This document shows, in pieces, positions 1 through 7,357 of a DNA stretch of 17,343 bases; the stretch's first letter is position 1, and every line of letters begins with the position of its first letter. The DNA comes from JALHNF01 sp039809305. GTDB lineage: Bacteria > Patescibacteriota > Minisyncoccia > Phycocordibacterales > UBA5272. The notes under the pieces were generated by a model. It made no database searches, had not been told where the DNA came from, and saw only the letters and a program-made list of their open reading frames with translations. The stretch covers positions 1-17,343 of the forward strand of contig JBDHUT010000009.1 of assembly GCA_039809305.1 (NCBI GenBank), read 5' to 3'. Position numbers and translations under genes: made by a program.

Positions 1-728
1 CCACCACCATGCATTTGAAGTGTCTCGCCATTTTGAATTCCTTTTGGAATTTCAATGGTGAGTTCTTCTCGCTTGCGAGTAATACCATCACCACTACATG
101 TTTTACATTTTTGTTCAGGTATCTTGCCACTTCCTTTACATGTGCCACATGTTCGTACTGTAGCGATATTACCAAAAAAAGATGCTTGTGTGTCGCGCAC
201 CTTACCCTGACCTTTACATGTGTCACAAGTTTTCATTTTTGAGCCAGGTGCCGCACCAGAACCTGTACATGCCCCACACGCTACATTTTTTGTCATCTGG
301 AGGGTTCTTTTTGCTCCAAATATAGATTCTTCAAAAGAAATGAGAATTTCTACAGAAATATCAGAACCTTGTGGTTTACGTGAGCGTCGTCCTCCGCCAA
401 AAAAGTCACCAAAGATATCTCCAATATCATCCATGTTGATGTTAAAACCACCACCATTTTGGAATCCCGAGAAATCAAACCCGCCAAAACCTGCTCCACC
501 TTGAGGTCCGGCGCCATTAAAGGTTTGTCCATATGTGTCGTATTGCTTCCGTTTTGTATCGTCTGAGAGTGTTTGGTACGCCTCGTTTACTTCTTTAAAT
601 TTTGCCTCGTCACCGTCTTTTTTATCTGGATGGTACTTATGGGCAAGTTTATAGAAAGCCTTCTTTATTTCGTCTTTTGAAGCGCTTTTAGATACCCCGA
701 GTATGTCGTAGTAGTTTTTTGCCGCCAT
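1..728 (-). CDS. dnaJ: Chaperone protein DnaJ, 3' end cut by window edge
   Basis: Type I Hsp40 co-chaperone: it delivers unfolded clients to DnaK and stimulates DnaK ATP hydrolysis in the cytoplasm. The reading frame is open from the ATG at 728 to the left edge, giving 242 codons; about 130 residues of the C-terminal substrate-binding region should lie outside. Visible in order: the J domain (about 1-65) with the DnaK-contacting HPD motif at residues 33-35; a Gly/Phe-rich stretch with a GDIFGDFFGGG segment; and the zinc-binding domain with all four CxxCxGxG repeats (CGACTGSG, CDTCKGQG, CGTCKGSG, CKTCSGDG). It follows grpE and dnaK in the same direction, but a long hairpin separates it from dnaK and a promoter-like sequence precedes it, so it may be transcribed separately. 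There is no Shine-Dalgarno upstream of the ATG. Confidence 0.96.
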   Translation of the reverse strand, partial: MAAKNYYDILGVSKSASKDEIKKAFYKLAHKYHPDKKDGDEAKFKEVNEAYQTLSDDTKRKQYDTYGQTFNGAGPQGGAGFGGFDFSGFQNGGGFNINMDDIGDIFGDFFGGGRRSRKPQGSDISVEILISFEESIFGAKRTLQMTKNVACGACTGSGAAPGSKMKTCDTCKGQGKVRDTQASFFGNIATVRTCGTCKGSGKIPEQKCKTCSGDGITRKREELTIEIPKGIQNGETLQMHGG

Positions 729-738
729 AGGTATTCCT

Positions 739-766
739 ATAGTACTTTATTTTTGTAACTTTTCAA
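739..766 (-). promoter_or_regulatory. Putative sigma-70-type promoter for dnaJ
   Basis: On the minus strand TTGAAA (761-766) is followed after 16 bases by TACTAT (739-744). The expected transcription start is near 732, leaving a leader of about four bases before the dnaJ ATG. It sits directly downstream of the dnaK-dnaJ hairpin, as expected for a terminator followed by a new promoter. The -10 match is only moderate and AT-rich sequence produces such matches by chance. Confidence 0.35.
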
Positions 767-811
767 TTTTATAACTTAAAACCCCAATTAATGGGGTTTT
801 AAGTTATAAAA
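767..811 (-). terminator. 20-bp perfect hairpin between dnaK and dnaJ
   Basis: Bases 767-786 and 792-811 are exact reverse complements around a 5-base loop, with a CCCC/GGGG core and AT-rich flanks. The hairpin begins seven bases after the dnaK stop codon. The run of T on the minus strand is built into the stem end rather than following it, so termination may be partial. It could act as a terminator, an attenuator that lowers dnaJ relative to dnaK, or a 3' end stabiliser of the grpE-dnaK mRNA. Confidence 0.7.
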
Positions 812-817
812 ACTTTA

Positions 818-2677
818 TTATTCAGTTTTTGGTTCTTCTCCCTTTGCTTCGGTATCAGTTTGCGATGAGTTATTTTGATGTTTGCTCATTTCTTCACCAA
901 TTTTTTGCATTACATTACTGAGTGTTTCAGACGCTTTTTCAATAGCATCTTTGTCTTCACTGGTCATTACTTTTTGGACATTCTCAATTTCTGTTTGCAC
1001 TGACTTTTTTAGATCTCCACTTATTTTGTCTCCTGCATCTTTGATTGCTTTTTCTGTAGTATATATAAGTGATTGAGCCATGTTACGGCTCTCGATCAAC
1101 TCCTTTTTCTTCTTATCTTCCTCAGCATGAATTTCAGCTTCTTGTTGCATGCGTTTTATATCTTCTTCTTTGAGTCCTGAAGACGCCTCAATTCGGATAC
1201 TTTGTTCTTTACCTGAAGTTTTGTCTTTTGCTTTTACCTGCAGGATACCGTTCGCATCAACATCGAATGTTACTTCGATTTGTGGTACACCGCGAGGTGC
1301 TGGTGGAATTCCTTCGAGTACAAACTTACCAAGAGACTTGTTATCTGCTGCCATTGGACGTTCGCCTTGTACAATATGAATTTCTACTGAGGTTTGATTG
1401 TCAGCTGCCGTTGAGAATGTCTGTGAACGTTGTGTAGGAATAGTGGTATTACGTTCGACTAGTTTTGTTGCTACATTCCCCATAGTTTCAATTCCGAGTG
1501 AAAGCGGAATTACGTCAAGAAGAAGCACGTCTTTTACGTCACCCTGAAGAACTCCCGCTTGTACTGCGGCGCCAAGAGCTACTACTTCATCAGGGTTAAT
1601 GGTTCGATTTGGTTCTTTACCAAAGAAGGTTTTTACTGCCTCGATGATAGCTGGCATGCGAGTCTGCCCGCCTACAAGAATGACTTCATCGATATCTTCT
1701 TTCTTGAATGGAGAATTTTCAAGTGCACGCTTTGTGATTTCGATTGATCGGTCAATAAACTCTTTTGCTAATGTTTCGAGTTGTGATCGAGACATTTTTA
1801 AAAGTAAGTGTTTTGGTCCTGAAGCATCAGAGGTGATAAATGGAATATTAATTTCTGATTCCATTGTAGTAGAAAGCTCATGCTTTGCTTTTTCAGCTGC
1901 CTCTTTTAATCGCTGAAGTGCAAGTGGATCACCAGTGACATCGATACCGCTTTCTTTTTTGTATTCGTCACCAATAAATTTAACAATCTTTTGATCGATA
2001 TCCTCACCACCTAAGTGTGAGTCACCGTCGGTAGATTTCACTTCAATAACATCATCACTTACCTCGAGAATTGAAACATCAAAGGTTCCGCCTCCAAAGT
2101 CATATACTGCGATTTGTTGATTCTTTTTTGAATTAAAACCGTACGCAAGCGCAGCAGCTGTAGGTTCATTAATGATTCTTTTTACATCAAGGCCAGCAAT
2201 TTTACCAGCGTCTTTGGTTGCTTGACGTTGGGAGTCATTGAAGTATGCCGGAACAGTAATAACTGCTTCAGTAATTTTTTCTCCGAGTTTTGCTTCTACG
2301 TCAGCTTTAATTTTTTGGAGAATCATCGCAGAAACTTCCTCTGGCCGATAATCTTTTCCATCCATTTCTACAAGTACCCCTCCGTTATCTGATTTTTTAA
2401 TTTTGTATGGAACAATAGTTTTATCTTTCTGAATTTCCACGTCATCAAAGCGGTGTCCCATATAGCGTTTTACGCCATAGACAGTGTTATGAGGATTTGT
2501 TACCGCTTGTCGCTTCGCAAGAAGTCCTACGAGTCGCTCACCATTTTTTGCCTGTGCGACAATAGACGGTGTGGTACGGTTTCCTTCGATATTTTCAATA
2601 ATTTTTGGCTGCCCTGCTTCGATAATGGCAACCGCTGAGTTTGTTGTTCCTAGGTCGATTCCGATAATTTTTGCCAT
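818..2677 (-). CDS. dnaK: Molecular chaperone DnaK (Hsp70)
   Basis: ATP-driven cytoplasmic chaperone that binds exposed hydrophobic peptides and works with DnaJ (ATPase activation) and GrpE (nucleotide exchange). The 619-residue protein is of normal family length. The nucleotide-binding domain carries the phosphate-1 motif IDLGTTNSA (7-15), phosphate-2 DFGGGTFDVSIL (193-204) and the adenosine motif VGGQTRMP (335-342). The conserved interdomain linker DVLLLD is at 383-388, followed by the beta-sandwich substrate-binding domain and a charged helical lid ending in a Q/N/E/K-rich tail. The usual threonine after the linker (DVTPLSLG) is isoleucine here (DVIPLSLG), a mild variant. grpE lies 30 bases upstream and dnaJ downstream beyond a hairpin. 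No CIRCE operator (TTAGCACTC-N9-GAGTGCTAA) is visible, so any heat regulation must work another way. No clear Shine-Dalgarno precedes the ATG. Confidence 0.99.
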   Translation of the reverse strand: MAKIIGIDLGTTNSAVAIIEAGQPKIIENIEGNRTTPSIVAQAKNGERLVGLLAKRQAVTNPHNTVYGVKRYMGHRFDDVEIQKDKTIVPYKIKKSDNGGVLVEMDGKDYRPEEVSAMILQKIKADVEAKLGEKITEAVITVPAYFNDSQRQATKDAGKIAGLDVKRIINEPTAAALAYGFNSKKNQQIAVYDFGGGTFDVSILEVSDDVIEVKSTDGDSHLGGEDIDQKIVKFIGDEYKKESGIDVTGDPLALQRLKEAAEKAKHELSTTMESEINIPFITSDASGPKHLLLKMSRSQLETLAKEFIDRSIEITKRALENSPFKKEDIDEVILVGGQTRMPAIIEAVKTFFGKEPNRTINPDEVVALGAAVQAGVLQGDVKDVLLLDVIPLSLGIETMGNVATKLVERNTTIPTQRSQTFSTAADNQTSVEIHIVQGERPMAADNKSLGKFVLEGIPPAPRGVPQIEVTFDVDANGILQVKAKDKTSGKEQSIRIEASSGLKEEDIKRMQQEAEIHAEEDKKKKELIESRNMAQSLIYTTEKAIKDAGDKISGDLKKSVQTEIENVQKVMTSEDKDAIEKASETLSNVMQKIGEEMSKHQNNSSQTDTEAKGEEPKTE

Positions 2678-2707
2678 AGTCTAAAATGTTCTTATTTTCA
2701 AATAATA

Positions 2708-3289
2708 TTATTCTTCTTTATATATTCCGACATTCACCTTTGCGGGACGAATAACTTTCTCATGTAGCATATAGCCACTTTGCAATACAGCAACTACAGT
2801 ACCGTCTTTTATCTTATCAGAAACTGGAATTGCTTCAATACTCTGATGAAGATTTGGGTCAAACTTGTCTCCTACGATCCCAAACTTCTTTAAACCTTCA
2901 TTTTCAAGGCTTGTATAGAGTTGTTGAAAAATATACTCAATTCCCATGCGCCAGTTTGCATCAACTACGTTCCAGGCTTCTGTGTTTCCTTTGGCTAAAT
3001 CATATGTATCAAGAGTTGGTAAAATTCCGGTAATAGTTTTTCGAGCTGCGCTTTTTAACAACTCGGAGCGTTCTTCAAGGTGATTTTTTGATTGATTTAT
3101 ATAGTCAGCTTTTGCTCGTTGCCAGCCAACAAGATACTCGTCACGTTCTTTACGTAATTTCTCAATTTCTTCTCGCAACTTTTTGATTTTTACGTTTTGT
3201 GTCTCCTCAACCCCTTCGCTATCGGTAGTTTCAAATGAGACATCGTCATTTTCTGTATGTTCTATGTTATTGATTTCTTTCTCATTCAT
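2708..3289 (-). CDS. grpE: Nucleotide exchange factor GrpE
   Basis: GrpE dimers release ADP from DnaK and so reset the chaperone cycle. The 193-residue product has an acidic, presumably disordered N-terminus (1-32), a charged coiled-coil helix (about 33-70, containing KIKKLREEIEKLRKERDEYL), and the C-terminal beta-wing domain with the family signatures FDPNLHQSI (143-151) and GYMLHEKVIRPAKV (172-185). It is the first gene of a grpE-dnaK-dnaJ set, the order usual where hrcA is absent. The ATG at 3289 lies only seven bases after a terminator-like hairpin and has no Shine-Dalgarno, so the way the gene obtains its own transcript or read-through is unclear. Confidence 0.97.
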   Translation of the reverse strand: MNEKEINNIEHTENDDVSFETTDSEGVEETQNVKIKKLREEIEKLRKERDEYLVGWQRAKADYINQSKNHLEERSELLKSAARKTITGILPTLDTYDLAKGNTEAWNVVDANWRMGIEYIFQQLYTSLENEGLKKFGIVGDKFDPNLHQSIEAIPVSDKIKDGTVVAVLQSGYMLHEKVIRPAKVNVGIYKEE

Positions 3290-3296
3290 ATATACA

Positions 3297-3323
3297 AAAA
3301 ACTACCATAATTTGGTAGTTTTT
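3297..3323 (-). terminator. Intrinsic terminator after rpsI, before grpE
   Basis: An 11-bp perfect stem (3297-3307 with 3313-3323, 5-base loop) with a CTACC/GGTAG core and A5/T5 ends. On the minus strand the 3' arm runs into TTTTTT, the normal form of a Rho-independent terminator, and it could work on both strands. It begins 23 bases after the rpsI stop and finishes seven bases before the grpE start, so it marks the end of the ribosomal block while also being the grpE leader. Confidence 0.72.
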
Positions 3324-3346
3324 CATATTTATTTTTTGATTGAAAA

Positions 3347-3745
3347 TTAACGTTTTGACCAAGTTGGACCTTTGCGGGCTTTCTTGAGACCAAACTTCTT
3401 TCGTTCCACTGCTCGAGGGTCTCGTTTGAGGAGATCAAGTTTCTTGAGCGAGTCTTTGATAGCTGCCTCTGCTTTAACAAGAGATCGGGAGAGTCCGTGT
3501 CGTACCGCTTCTGCTTGAGCGTGAATACCTCCACCAAGAACTTTAACAGAAACTGCGTATGTATGTGCTAGTTCACCTGCTTCAAGCGGCGAGAGTACAA
3601 TCATCTGTAATTCCTTTGTAGGAAAGTATACAGAAAGATCTTTTTCGTTTACGGTAACAGACCGCTTTGTTGCTTCTGAGATTCTTACTCGTGCAATCGC
3701 TGTCTTTCGTCGGCCTACTGATTCAATGTATCGTTTTGTTGACAT
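3347..3745 (-). CDS. rpsI: 30S ribosomal protein S9
   Basis: Small-subunit protein whose C-terminal tail reaches the decoding site and touches P-site tRNA. The 132-residue product starts with the typical segment YIESVGRRKTAIARVRI and ends in SKR, the invariant S9 terminus, so it is complete. It begins four bases after the rplM stop; L13-S9 is a conserved bacterial gene pair. It is the last gene of the ribosomal block and is followed by an intrinsic terminator. Confidence 0.98.
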   Translation of the reverse strand: MSTKRYIESVGRRKTAIARVRISEATKRSVTVNEKDLSVYFPTKELQMIVLSPLEAGELAHTYAVSVKVLGGGIHAQAEAVRHGLSRSLVKAEAAIKDSLKKLDLLKRDPRAVERKKFGLKKARKGPTWSKR

Positions 3746-3749
3746 AGAT

Positions 3750-4094
3750 TTATTCAGATACAGTAAGAAGCTTCATACGAATTTTCTGGAGCTTGTTCTT
3801 AGGAAGCATTCCTTCTACTGCGTGTTTAATAAGTTCAGAGTGACCTTTTTTTGCAACAACATGAGTAAGAGATTCTTGAGTAAGTCCTCCTGGGTATCCA
3901 GAATAACGTTTATGAACAGATTCTTTCATCTTTTTTCCCGTTACTTTAAGTTTAGATGCGTTTACTACTGCAACATGAACCTCAGCTACTTTGTTTTTTG
4001 CAAAAGTTACTGTGTTTTTTCCATTAAGAAGCGCTGCAACTTGCGCTGCGATTCTTCCAAGAGATTGGTTTGTGGCGTCAATTGTGTGTTTCAT
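3750..4094 (-). CDS. rplM: 50S ribosomal protein L13 (short form)
   Basis: Early-assembly large-subunit protein that binds 23S rRNA. I take the ATG at 4094, one base after the rplQ stop, because it gives the family-like start MKHTIDATNQSLGRIAAQVA; a TTG at 4112 would add six unconserved residues. The product is 114 residues against about 142 in E. coli. The core signatures are present (KVTGKK, YSGYPGGL, HAVEGMLPKNKL) and the protein ends soon after the GMLPKN segment, so the C-terminal extension is absent. The frame is clean, so this is a natural short form. Confidence 0.96.
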   Translation of the reverse strand: MKHTIDATNQSLGRIAAQVAALLNGKNTVTFAKNKVAEVHVAVVNASKLKVTGKKMKESVHKRYSGYPGGLTQESLTHVVAKKGHSELIKHAVEGMLPKNKLQKIRMKLLTVSE

Positions 4095-4095
4095 A

Positions 4096-4452
4096 CTATT
4101 TTGTAAATTCAATTACAGCCATTTTACTAGCGTCACCTTGGCGACGTCCAAGTTTAATAATTCGTGTATATCCACCTTGTACGCCATCAAATCGTTTTGC
4201 AATATCTGCAAAAAGTTTTTTTGTTGCTTTTGTACTATTGTAAAGTCGTGAAAGCACGATACGTTTGTTTGCAAGTGTATCTTCTTTTGCTCGAGTTACA
4301 AGCTTTTCGATACGTGGTCGAAGTTCTTTTGCTTTTGCCTCGGTGGTTACAATACTCTCATGTTCAACAAGCGAAAGGAGTAATCCCCGCACTAGTGCAA
4401 CACGTGCATTTTTTTCTCGACCAAATTTTCTTCCTGATTTATGATGATTCAT
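4096..4452 (-). CDS. rplQ: 50S ribosomal protein L17
   Basis: Large-subunit protein near the peptide exit tunnel. The 118-residue product opens with a HHKSGRKFGRE segment close to the classic MRHRKSGRKLNR start of L17 and contains the expected helical region TTEAKAKELRPRIEKLVTRAK. It lies four bases after rpoA and one base before rplM, the usual position at the end of the alpha operon. It ends in TAG. Confidence 0.98.
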   Translation of the reverse strand: MNHHKSGRKFGREKNARVALVRGLLLSLVEHESIVTTEAKAKELRPRIEKLVTRAKEDTLANKRIVLSRLYNSTKATKKLFADIAKRFDGVQGGYTRIIKLGRRQGDASKMAVIEFTK

Positions 4453-4456
4453 ATGA

Positions 4457-5398
4457 CTAGTCTTTTAATGAAACACTGAGTTTTGCGAGAGCGAGTTTGA
4501 TTTCTTCAACACCCTTCTCTGCAATTCCGTCGATTTCGAGGAGGTCTTGCTCATTCTTTCGTACAAGTCCTGCCACTGATTTAATTCCTGCTTCAATAAG
4601 AGCGTTTTGAGAGCGTTTTGAGATATCAAGGTCTTCAATCTTCACTTTAGTGAGGTCTACTCCTTCTTGATCTTCTTCGGTGTTTGACACCGTTGAAGAA
4701 GTTAATGATTCTCTGAATCCAACAATCGCTTGGAGTTGTACGATCATTGTTTCGATTGATGATTCAAGAGATTTTCGAGGAGAAATGGTGCCGTCGGTTT
4801 CGATGGTGAGTCGAAGTCGGTTGTGATCTGTGCGATCACCAACACGCATGTTCTCTACTTCGTAACTAACACGACGAATAGGTGTGAAAGCAGCATCAAG
4901 TGCTATTGTTCCAATAGGAGTCTTCTCTTTTCGGAGATTTTCTTTTGAAACATACCCGAGACCTTTCTCGAGAGTCATCTCTACTGAGAAAACAGCACTT
5001 TTTTGTGTTAGTTCACAGATGTATTGATCAGGTGTTGTGACTTCTACTTGACCACCAACCTCAACGTCTTTTGCTGTCACTATACGTTCTCCTTTTACGT
5101 CGATGGTAACCACTTGTGACTCATCTCCGACCATAGAAAAACGAATACGTTTAAGATTAAGAAGAATTGTGATGACATCTTCTTTTACTCCTGCCATTGT
5201 AGAAAATTCATGTTGAACTCCATCAATTTTCACCGATGTGATGGCTACTCCAGGAAGCGACGAAAGAATGATTCTTCGAAGTGAATTTCCTAATGTGTGA
5301 CCATACCCTGGGTATAACCCATCGATTTCATAAACGCCTGAAAAACCATCTTCCGAAACTATTTTTGGTTTGGAAGGTAAAAGTATTGAATGTGACAT
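4457..5398 (-). CDS. rpoA: DNA-directed RNA polymerase subunit alpha
   Basis: Alpha dimerises and nucleates assembly of core RNA polymerase; its C-terminal domain contacts UP elements and activators. The 313-residue product is complete. The N-terminal assembly domain (about 1-232) contains GYGHTLGNSLRRIILSSLPG (31-50), the family hallmark, and VEVTTPDQYICEL. An acidic linker (about 233-250) leads to the C-terminal domain (about 251-313), with KIEDLDISKRSQNALIEAGI and a helix-hairpin-helix-like LLEIDGIAEKGVEEI. A 75-base gap with a promoter-like sequence separates it from rpsD, so alpha and the downstream ribosomal genes may have their own transcript in addition to the infA-rpsD one. Confidence 0.99.
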   Translation of the reverse strand: MSHSILLPSKPKIVSEDGFSGVYEIDGLYPGYGHTLGNSLRRIILSSLPGVAITSVKIDGVQHEFSTMAGVKEDVITILLNLKRIRFSMVGDESQVVTIDVKGERIVTAKDVEVGGQVEVTTPDQYICELTQKSAVFSVEMTLEKGLGYVSKENLRKEKTPIGTIALDAAFTPIRRVSYEVENMRVGDRTDHNRLRLTIETDGTISPRKSLESSIETMIVQLQAIVGFRESLTSSTVSNTEEDQEGVDLTKVKIEDLDISKRSQNALIEAGIKSVAGLVRKNEQDLLEIDGIAEKGVEEIKLALAKLSVSLKD

Positions 5399-5429
5399 AA
5401 TATACGCTCAAACAAGCTAGAATTTATAA

Positions 5430-5458
5430 AGTATACAGGACTGCTTGACAAATAGCAA
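5430..5458 (-). promoter_or_regulatory. Putative internal promoter for rpoA-rplQ-rplM-rpsI
   Basis: On the minus strand TTGCTA (5453-5458) and TATACT (5430-5435) are separated by exactly 17 bases. The predicted start is near 5423, giving a leader of about 25 bases before the rpoA ATG. The gap is larger than others in this block, which supports a regulatory role. Confidence 0.5.
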
Positions 5459-5473
5459 ACAGTTTATCCACTA

Positions 5474-6073
5474 TTACCGACTATAGAGCTCAAGAACCGT
5501 CTGAAGGTTGAATGATTTCTCAGTGTCTTTTGGTTCGCTTGTAATTTCCGACTTAAGTTCCATCTTATCTACTTTTAGCCACTGCGGCTCTTTGTGGTCC
5601 TTAATTGTTTCTTTAACTACGAGAAACGGACTCTTTCCTATACTACCCTCACGGATAGCTACCACATCACCTTTTTTGGTTTGGTATGAAGGAACATTGA
5701 GCCGTTTTCCGTTAACGGTGACATGACCGTGTGTTACGAGTTGACGAGCTGACTGCCGAGTCTTTGCGAATCCTGACCTGTATACAACATTATCGAGTCT
5801 GTGCTCGAGACTTGAGAAAAGGGTTTCCGTCGGATTTTTAGTGAGCGCTGCGTTCTTTACATATGTTTTGAACTGATACTCTTTAAGGCCGTAGCTATAA
5901 CGAGTTTTCTGCTTTTCCTTCATTTGACCCTTATACTCAGAAGAACTTGTTTTGTGCTTTCGTTGAGAATCAAGTCGTCCTGGTGGGAAGTTTCGTTTGA
6001 TAACAGAAACTTTTTTTGCTTGACCTACGAGAGGTTCTCCGATTCGTCGTGCTATTTTTGCTTTTAATTTCAT
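5474..6073 (-). CDS. rpsD: 30S ribosomal protein S4
   Basis: Primary 16S rRNA-binding protein that organises the 5' domain of the small subunit. The 199-residue product has a basic N-terminal region with no cysteines, so it is a zinc-free S4, followed by the S4 RNA-binding domain (about 89-140) with LEHRLDNVVYRSGFAKTR and LVTHGHVTVNGKRLNVPSY. It follows rpsK by 14 bases in the standard S13-S11-S4-alpha order. In other bacteria S4 represses this operon; no such site could be identified here. Confidence 0.98.
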   Translation of the reverse strand: MKLKAKIARRIGEPLVGQAKKVSVIKRNFPPGRLDSQRKHKTSSSEYKGQMKEKQKTRYSYGLKEYQFKTYVKNAALTKNPTETLFSSLEHRLDNVVYRSGFAKTRQSARQLVTHGHVTVNGKRLNVPSYQTKKGDVVAIREGSIGKSPFLVVKETIKDHKEPQWLKVDKMELKSEITSEPKDTEKSFNLQTVLELYSR

Positions 6074-6087
6074 AAATATAAATAGAA

Positions 6088-6522
6088 TTACACACGTCGT
6101 GGCTTAGGTGCCTTAGGTCCATTGTGTGGAATAGGGGTTCGGTCTTTGATTGTCCGAACTTCAATACCGTGAGCAATAAATGCTCGAAGCGCACCTTCTC
6201 GTCCTGAACCAGTACCTTTAATAATTACGTCAATTTCCTTGATTCCAGCTTGGAGAGCTTTTTCACCAAGAAGTTCGCCTATTTTTGAAGCAGCAAAAGG
6301 GGTACCCTTTTTAGCTCCTTTAAATCCAAGAGCACCACTTGAAGACCATGCGAGAGTGTTACCTTCTAAGTCAGACAAAGTTACAAGAGTGTTGTTGTAT
6401 GTTGCTTCAACATGAAGAACTCCATGTGTAAGCTTTCGTTTTACAAGTTTAGCTAAAGATCGGGCTTTAAGACCTTGATCCATTGTAGAACCTGCTTTTT
6501 TTACAATTCGTTTTTTTCCCAT
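6088..6522 (-). CDS. rpsK: 30S ribosomal protein S11
   Basis: Small-subunit platform protein next to the 3' end of 16S rRNA and the E site. The 144-residue product has a basic N-terminal extension (about 1-30) and then the S11 core: HVEATYNNTLVTLSD, GALGFKGAKKGTPFAA and IKGTGSGREGALRA, ending in IPHNGPKAPKPRRV, the expected conserved C-terminus. It lies between rpsM and rpsD with no Shine-Dalgarno upstream. Confidence 0.98.
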   Translation of the reverse strand: MGKKRIVKKAGSTMDQGLKARSLAKLVKRKLTHGVLHVEATYNNTLVTLSDLEGNTLAWSSSGALGFKGAKKGTPFAASKIGELLGEKALQAGIKEIDVIIKGTGSGREGALRAFIAHGIEVRTIKDRTPIPHNGPKAPKPRRV

Positions 6523-6551
6523 AGTGTTAAATAGTTAGATAGTAGAAGGAA

Positions 6552-6932
6552 TTATGTCTTTTCAGCCTTTCTTCGACCACTTCCCATAGTCTTTCGAACG
6601 TTTCCACGCACTGTTCGTGAGTTTGTCTTTGTTCGTTGACCTCGAACAGGCATTTTTCGTAAGTGTCGAACACCTCTATATGCCTTAATATCTTTTAGAC
6701 GTTTGATGTTTTGAGCAACCTCACGTTTAAGATCACCTTCGATTTTAAATGCTTCGATTTCCTTTCGAATCGCATTTTCTTGCTCTTCAGTAAGGTCTTT
6801 TGTTGTCTTTCCTTCTTCAATTTTTAATTTTCGAAGAATAGCTATCGCTCGTGGTCGACCGATTCCAAAAACAGCCGTCAGACTGATTTCGAGACGTTTT
6901 TTCTCTGGGATTGTAATACCTGAAATTCGCAT
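6552..6932 (-). CDS. rpsM: 30S ribosomal protein S13
   Basis: Small-subunit head protein that contacts L5/L31 across the subunit bridges and P-site tRNA. The 126-residue product begins with the S13-like MRISGITIPEKKRLEISLT, has the helix-two-turn-helix segment VFGIGRPRAIAIL, and ends in the hallmark YRGVRHLRKMPVRGQRTKTN plus a basic tail. It follows rpmJ by 24 bases and precedes rpsK by 29. Confidence 0.98.
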   Translation of the reverse strand: MRISGITIPEKKRLEISLTAVFGIGRPRAIAILRKLKIEEGKTTKDLTEEQENAIRKEIEAFKIEGDLKREVAQNIKRLKDIKAYRGVRHLRKMPVRGQRTKTNSRTVRGNVRKTMGSGRRKAEKT

Positions 6933-6956
6933 GTGTCTTTAATAATTTATAAATTG

Positions 6957-7079
6957 CTACCCTTGTCGAGCCTTACGAGCAGGATCTTTCTTGTTAATAC
7001 GGAACAACTTTCCTTTCCGGCGAACAAGGAATTCTCCATTACGCAAGTCTTTTGCCTTGATTGTTGATTTAATTTTCAT
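6957..7079 (-). CDS. rpmJ: 50S ribosomal protein L36, cysteine-free form
   Basis: A 40-codon gene in the canonical place between infA and rpsM. It starts MKIKSTIKAK and ends in KDPARKARQG, matching the L36 termini (the family ends in KQRQG or KARQG); the segment FLVRRKGKLFRINKK aligns with the usual VRRKGxxxVIC region. All zinc ligands are missing: there is no cysteine and no histidine, so this is the zinc-independent form of L36. The ATG at 7079 has no Shine-Dalgarno; a promoter-like sequence lies just upstream. Confidence 0.93.
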   Translation of the reverse strand: MKIKSTIKAKDLRNGEFLVRRKGKLFRINKKDPARKARQG

Positions 7080-7101
7080 GATAACGGCAATATGGTTATG
7101 T

Positions 7102-7130
7102 ATAATACGATATTTTTATATATAACGCAA
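7102..7130 (-). promoter_or_regulatory. Putative promoter for rpmJ-rpsM-rpsK-rpsD
   Basis: Minus strand TTGCGT (7125-7130), 17-base spacer, TATTAT (7102-7107). The predicted start near 7095 gives a leader of about 16 bases. The -35 match is weak and the gap between infA and rpmJ is strongly AT-rich, so this is tentative. Confidence 0.35.
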
Positions 7131-7135
7131 GGACT

Positions 7136-7345
7136 CTAAAGACGTTTTACTATTCGTGCTTTTCCACCATATGGATCAAGTAAAACAGCAACCTTATCTC
7201 CTACTAAAATTCTAATTTTATGGATACGCATCTTACCTCCAAGGTATGAGAGTACCTCCGTGTCGGAGTCTTTTAATTTAACCTTAAAAAGTGTGCTTGG
7301 GAGAGCTTCAATCACTTGTCCTTGTACTGGTTCTGCATCTGGCAT
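7136..7345 (-). CDS. infA: Translation initiation factor IF-1
   Basis: IF-1 is an OB-fold protein that occupies the A site of the 30S subunit during initiation. I choose the ATG at 7345, giving 69 residues starting MPDAEPVQGQVIEALPSTLF; an upstream in-frame start at 7390 would add 15 hydrophobic residues foreign to the family. The signatures GQVIEALPSTLFKVKL and GKMRIHKIRILVGDKVAV are clear. The C-terminus, DPYGGKARIVKRL, is close to the DPYDxxKGRIxxR ending. It heads the L36-S13-S11-S4-alpha-L17 series. The gene upstream is not secY, adk or map but a baseplate-J-like membrane protein. Confidence 0.96.
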   Translation of the reverse strand: MPDAEPVQGQVIEALPSTLFKVKLKDSDTEVLSYLGGKMRIHKIRILVGDKVAVLLDPYGGKARIVKRL

Positions 7346-7357
7346 ATGTATTGGGAT

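Noticed and set aside
3287..3323. RNA thermometer (fourU or ROSE type) before grpE
   Set aside because: The hairpin does not pair with a Shine-Dalgarno, because none is present; its form is that of a terminator.
2678..3346. CIRCE/HrcA operator for the grpE-dnaK genes
   Set aside because: I looked for TTAGCACTC-N9-GAGTGCTAA or near forms before grpE and dnaK and found none.
5445..5473. TTGACA on the plus strand at 5445-5450 as a promoter
   Set aside because: No acceptable -10 occurs 15-19 bases downstream, and no plus-strand gene follows.
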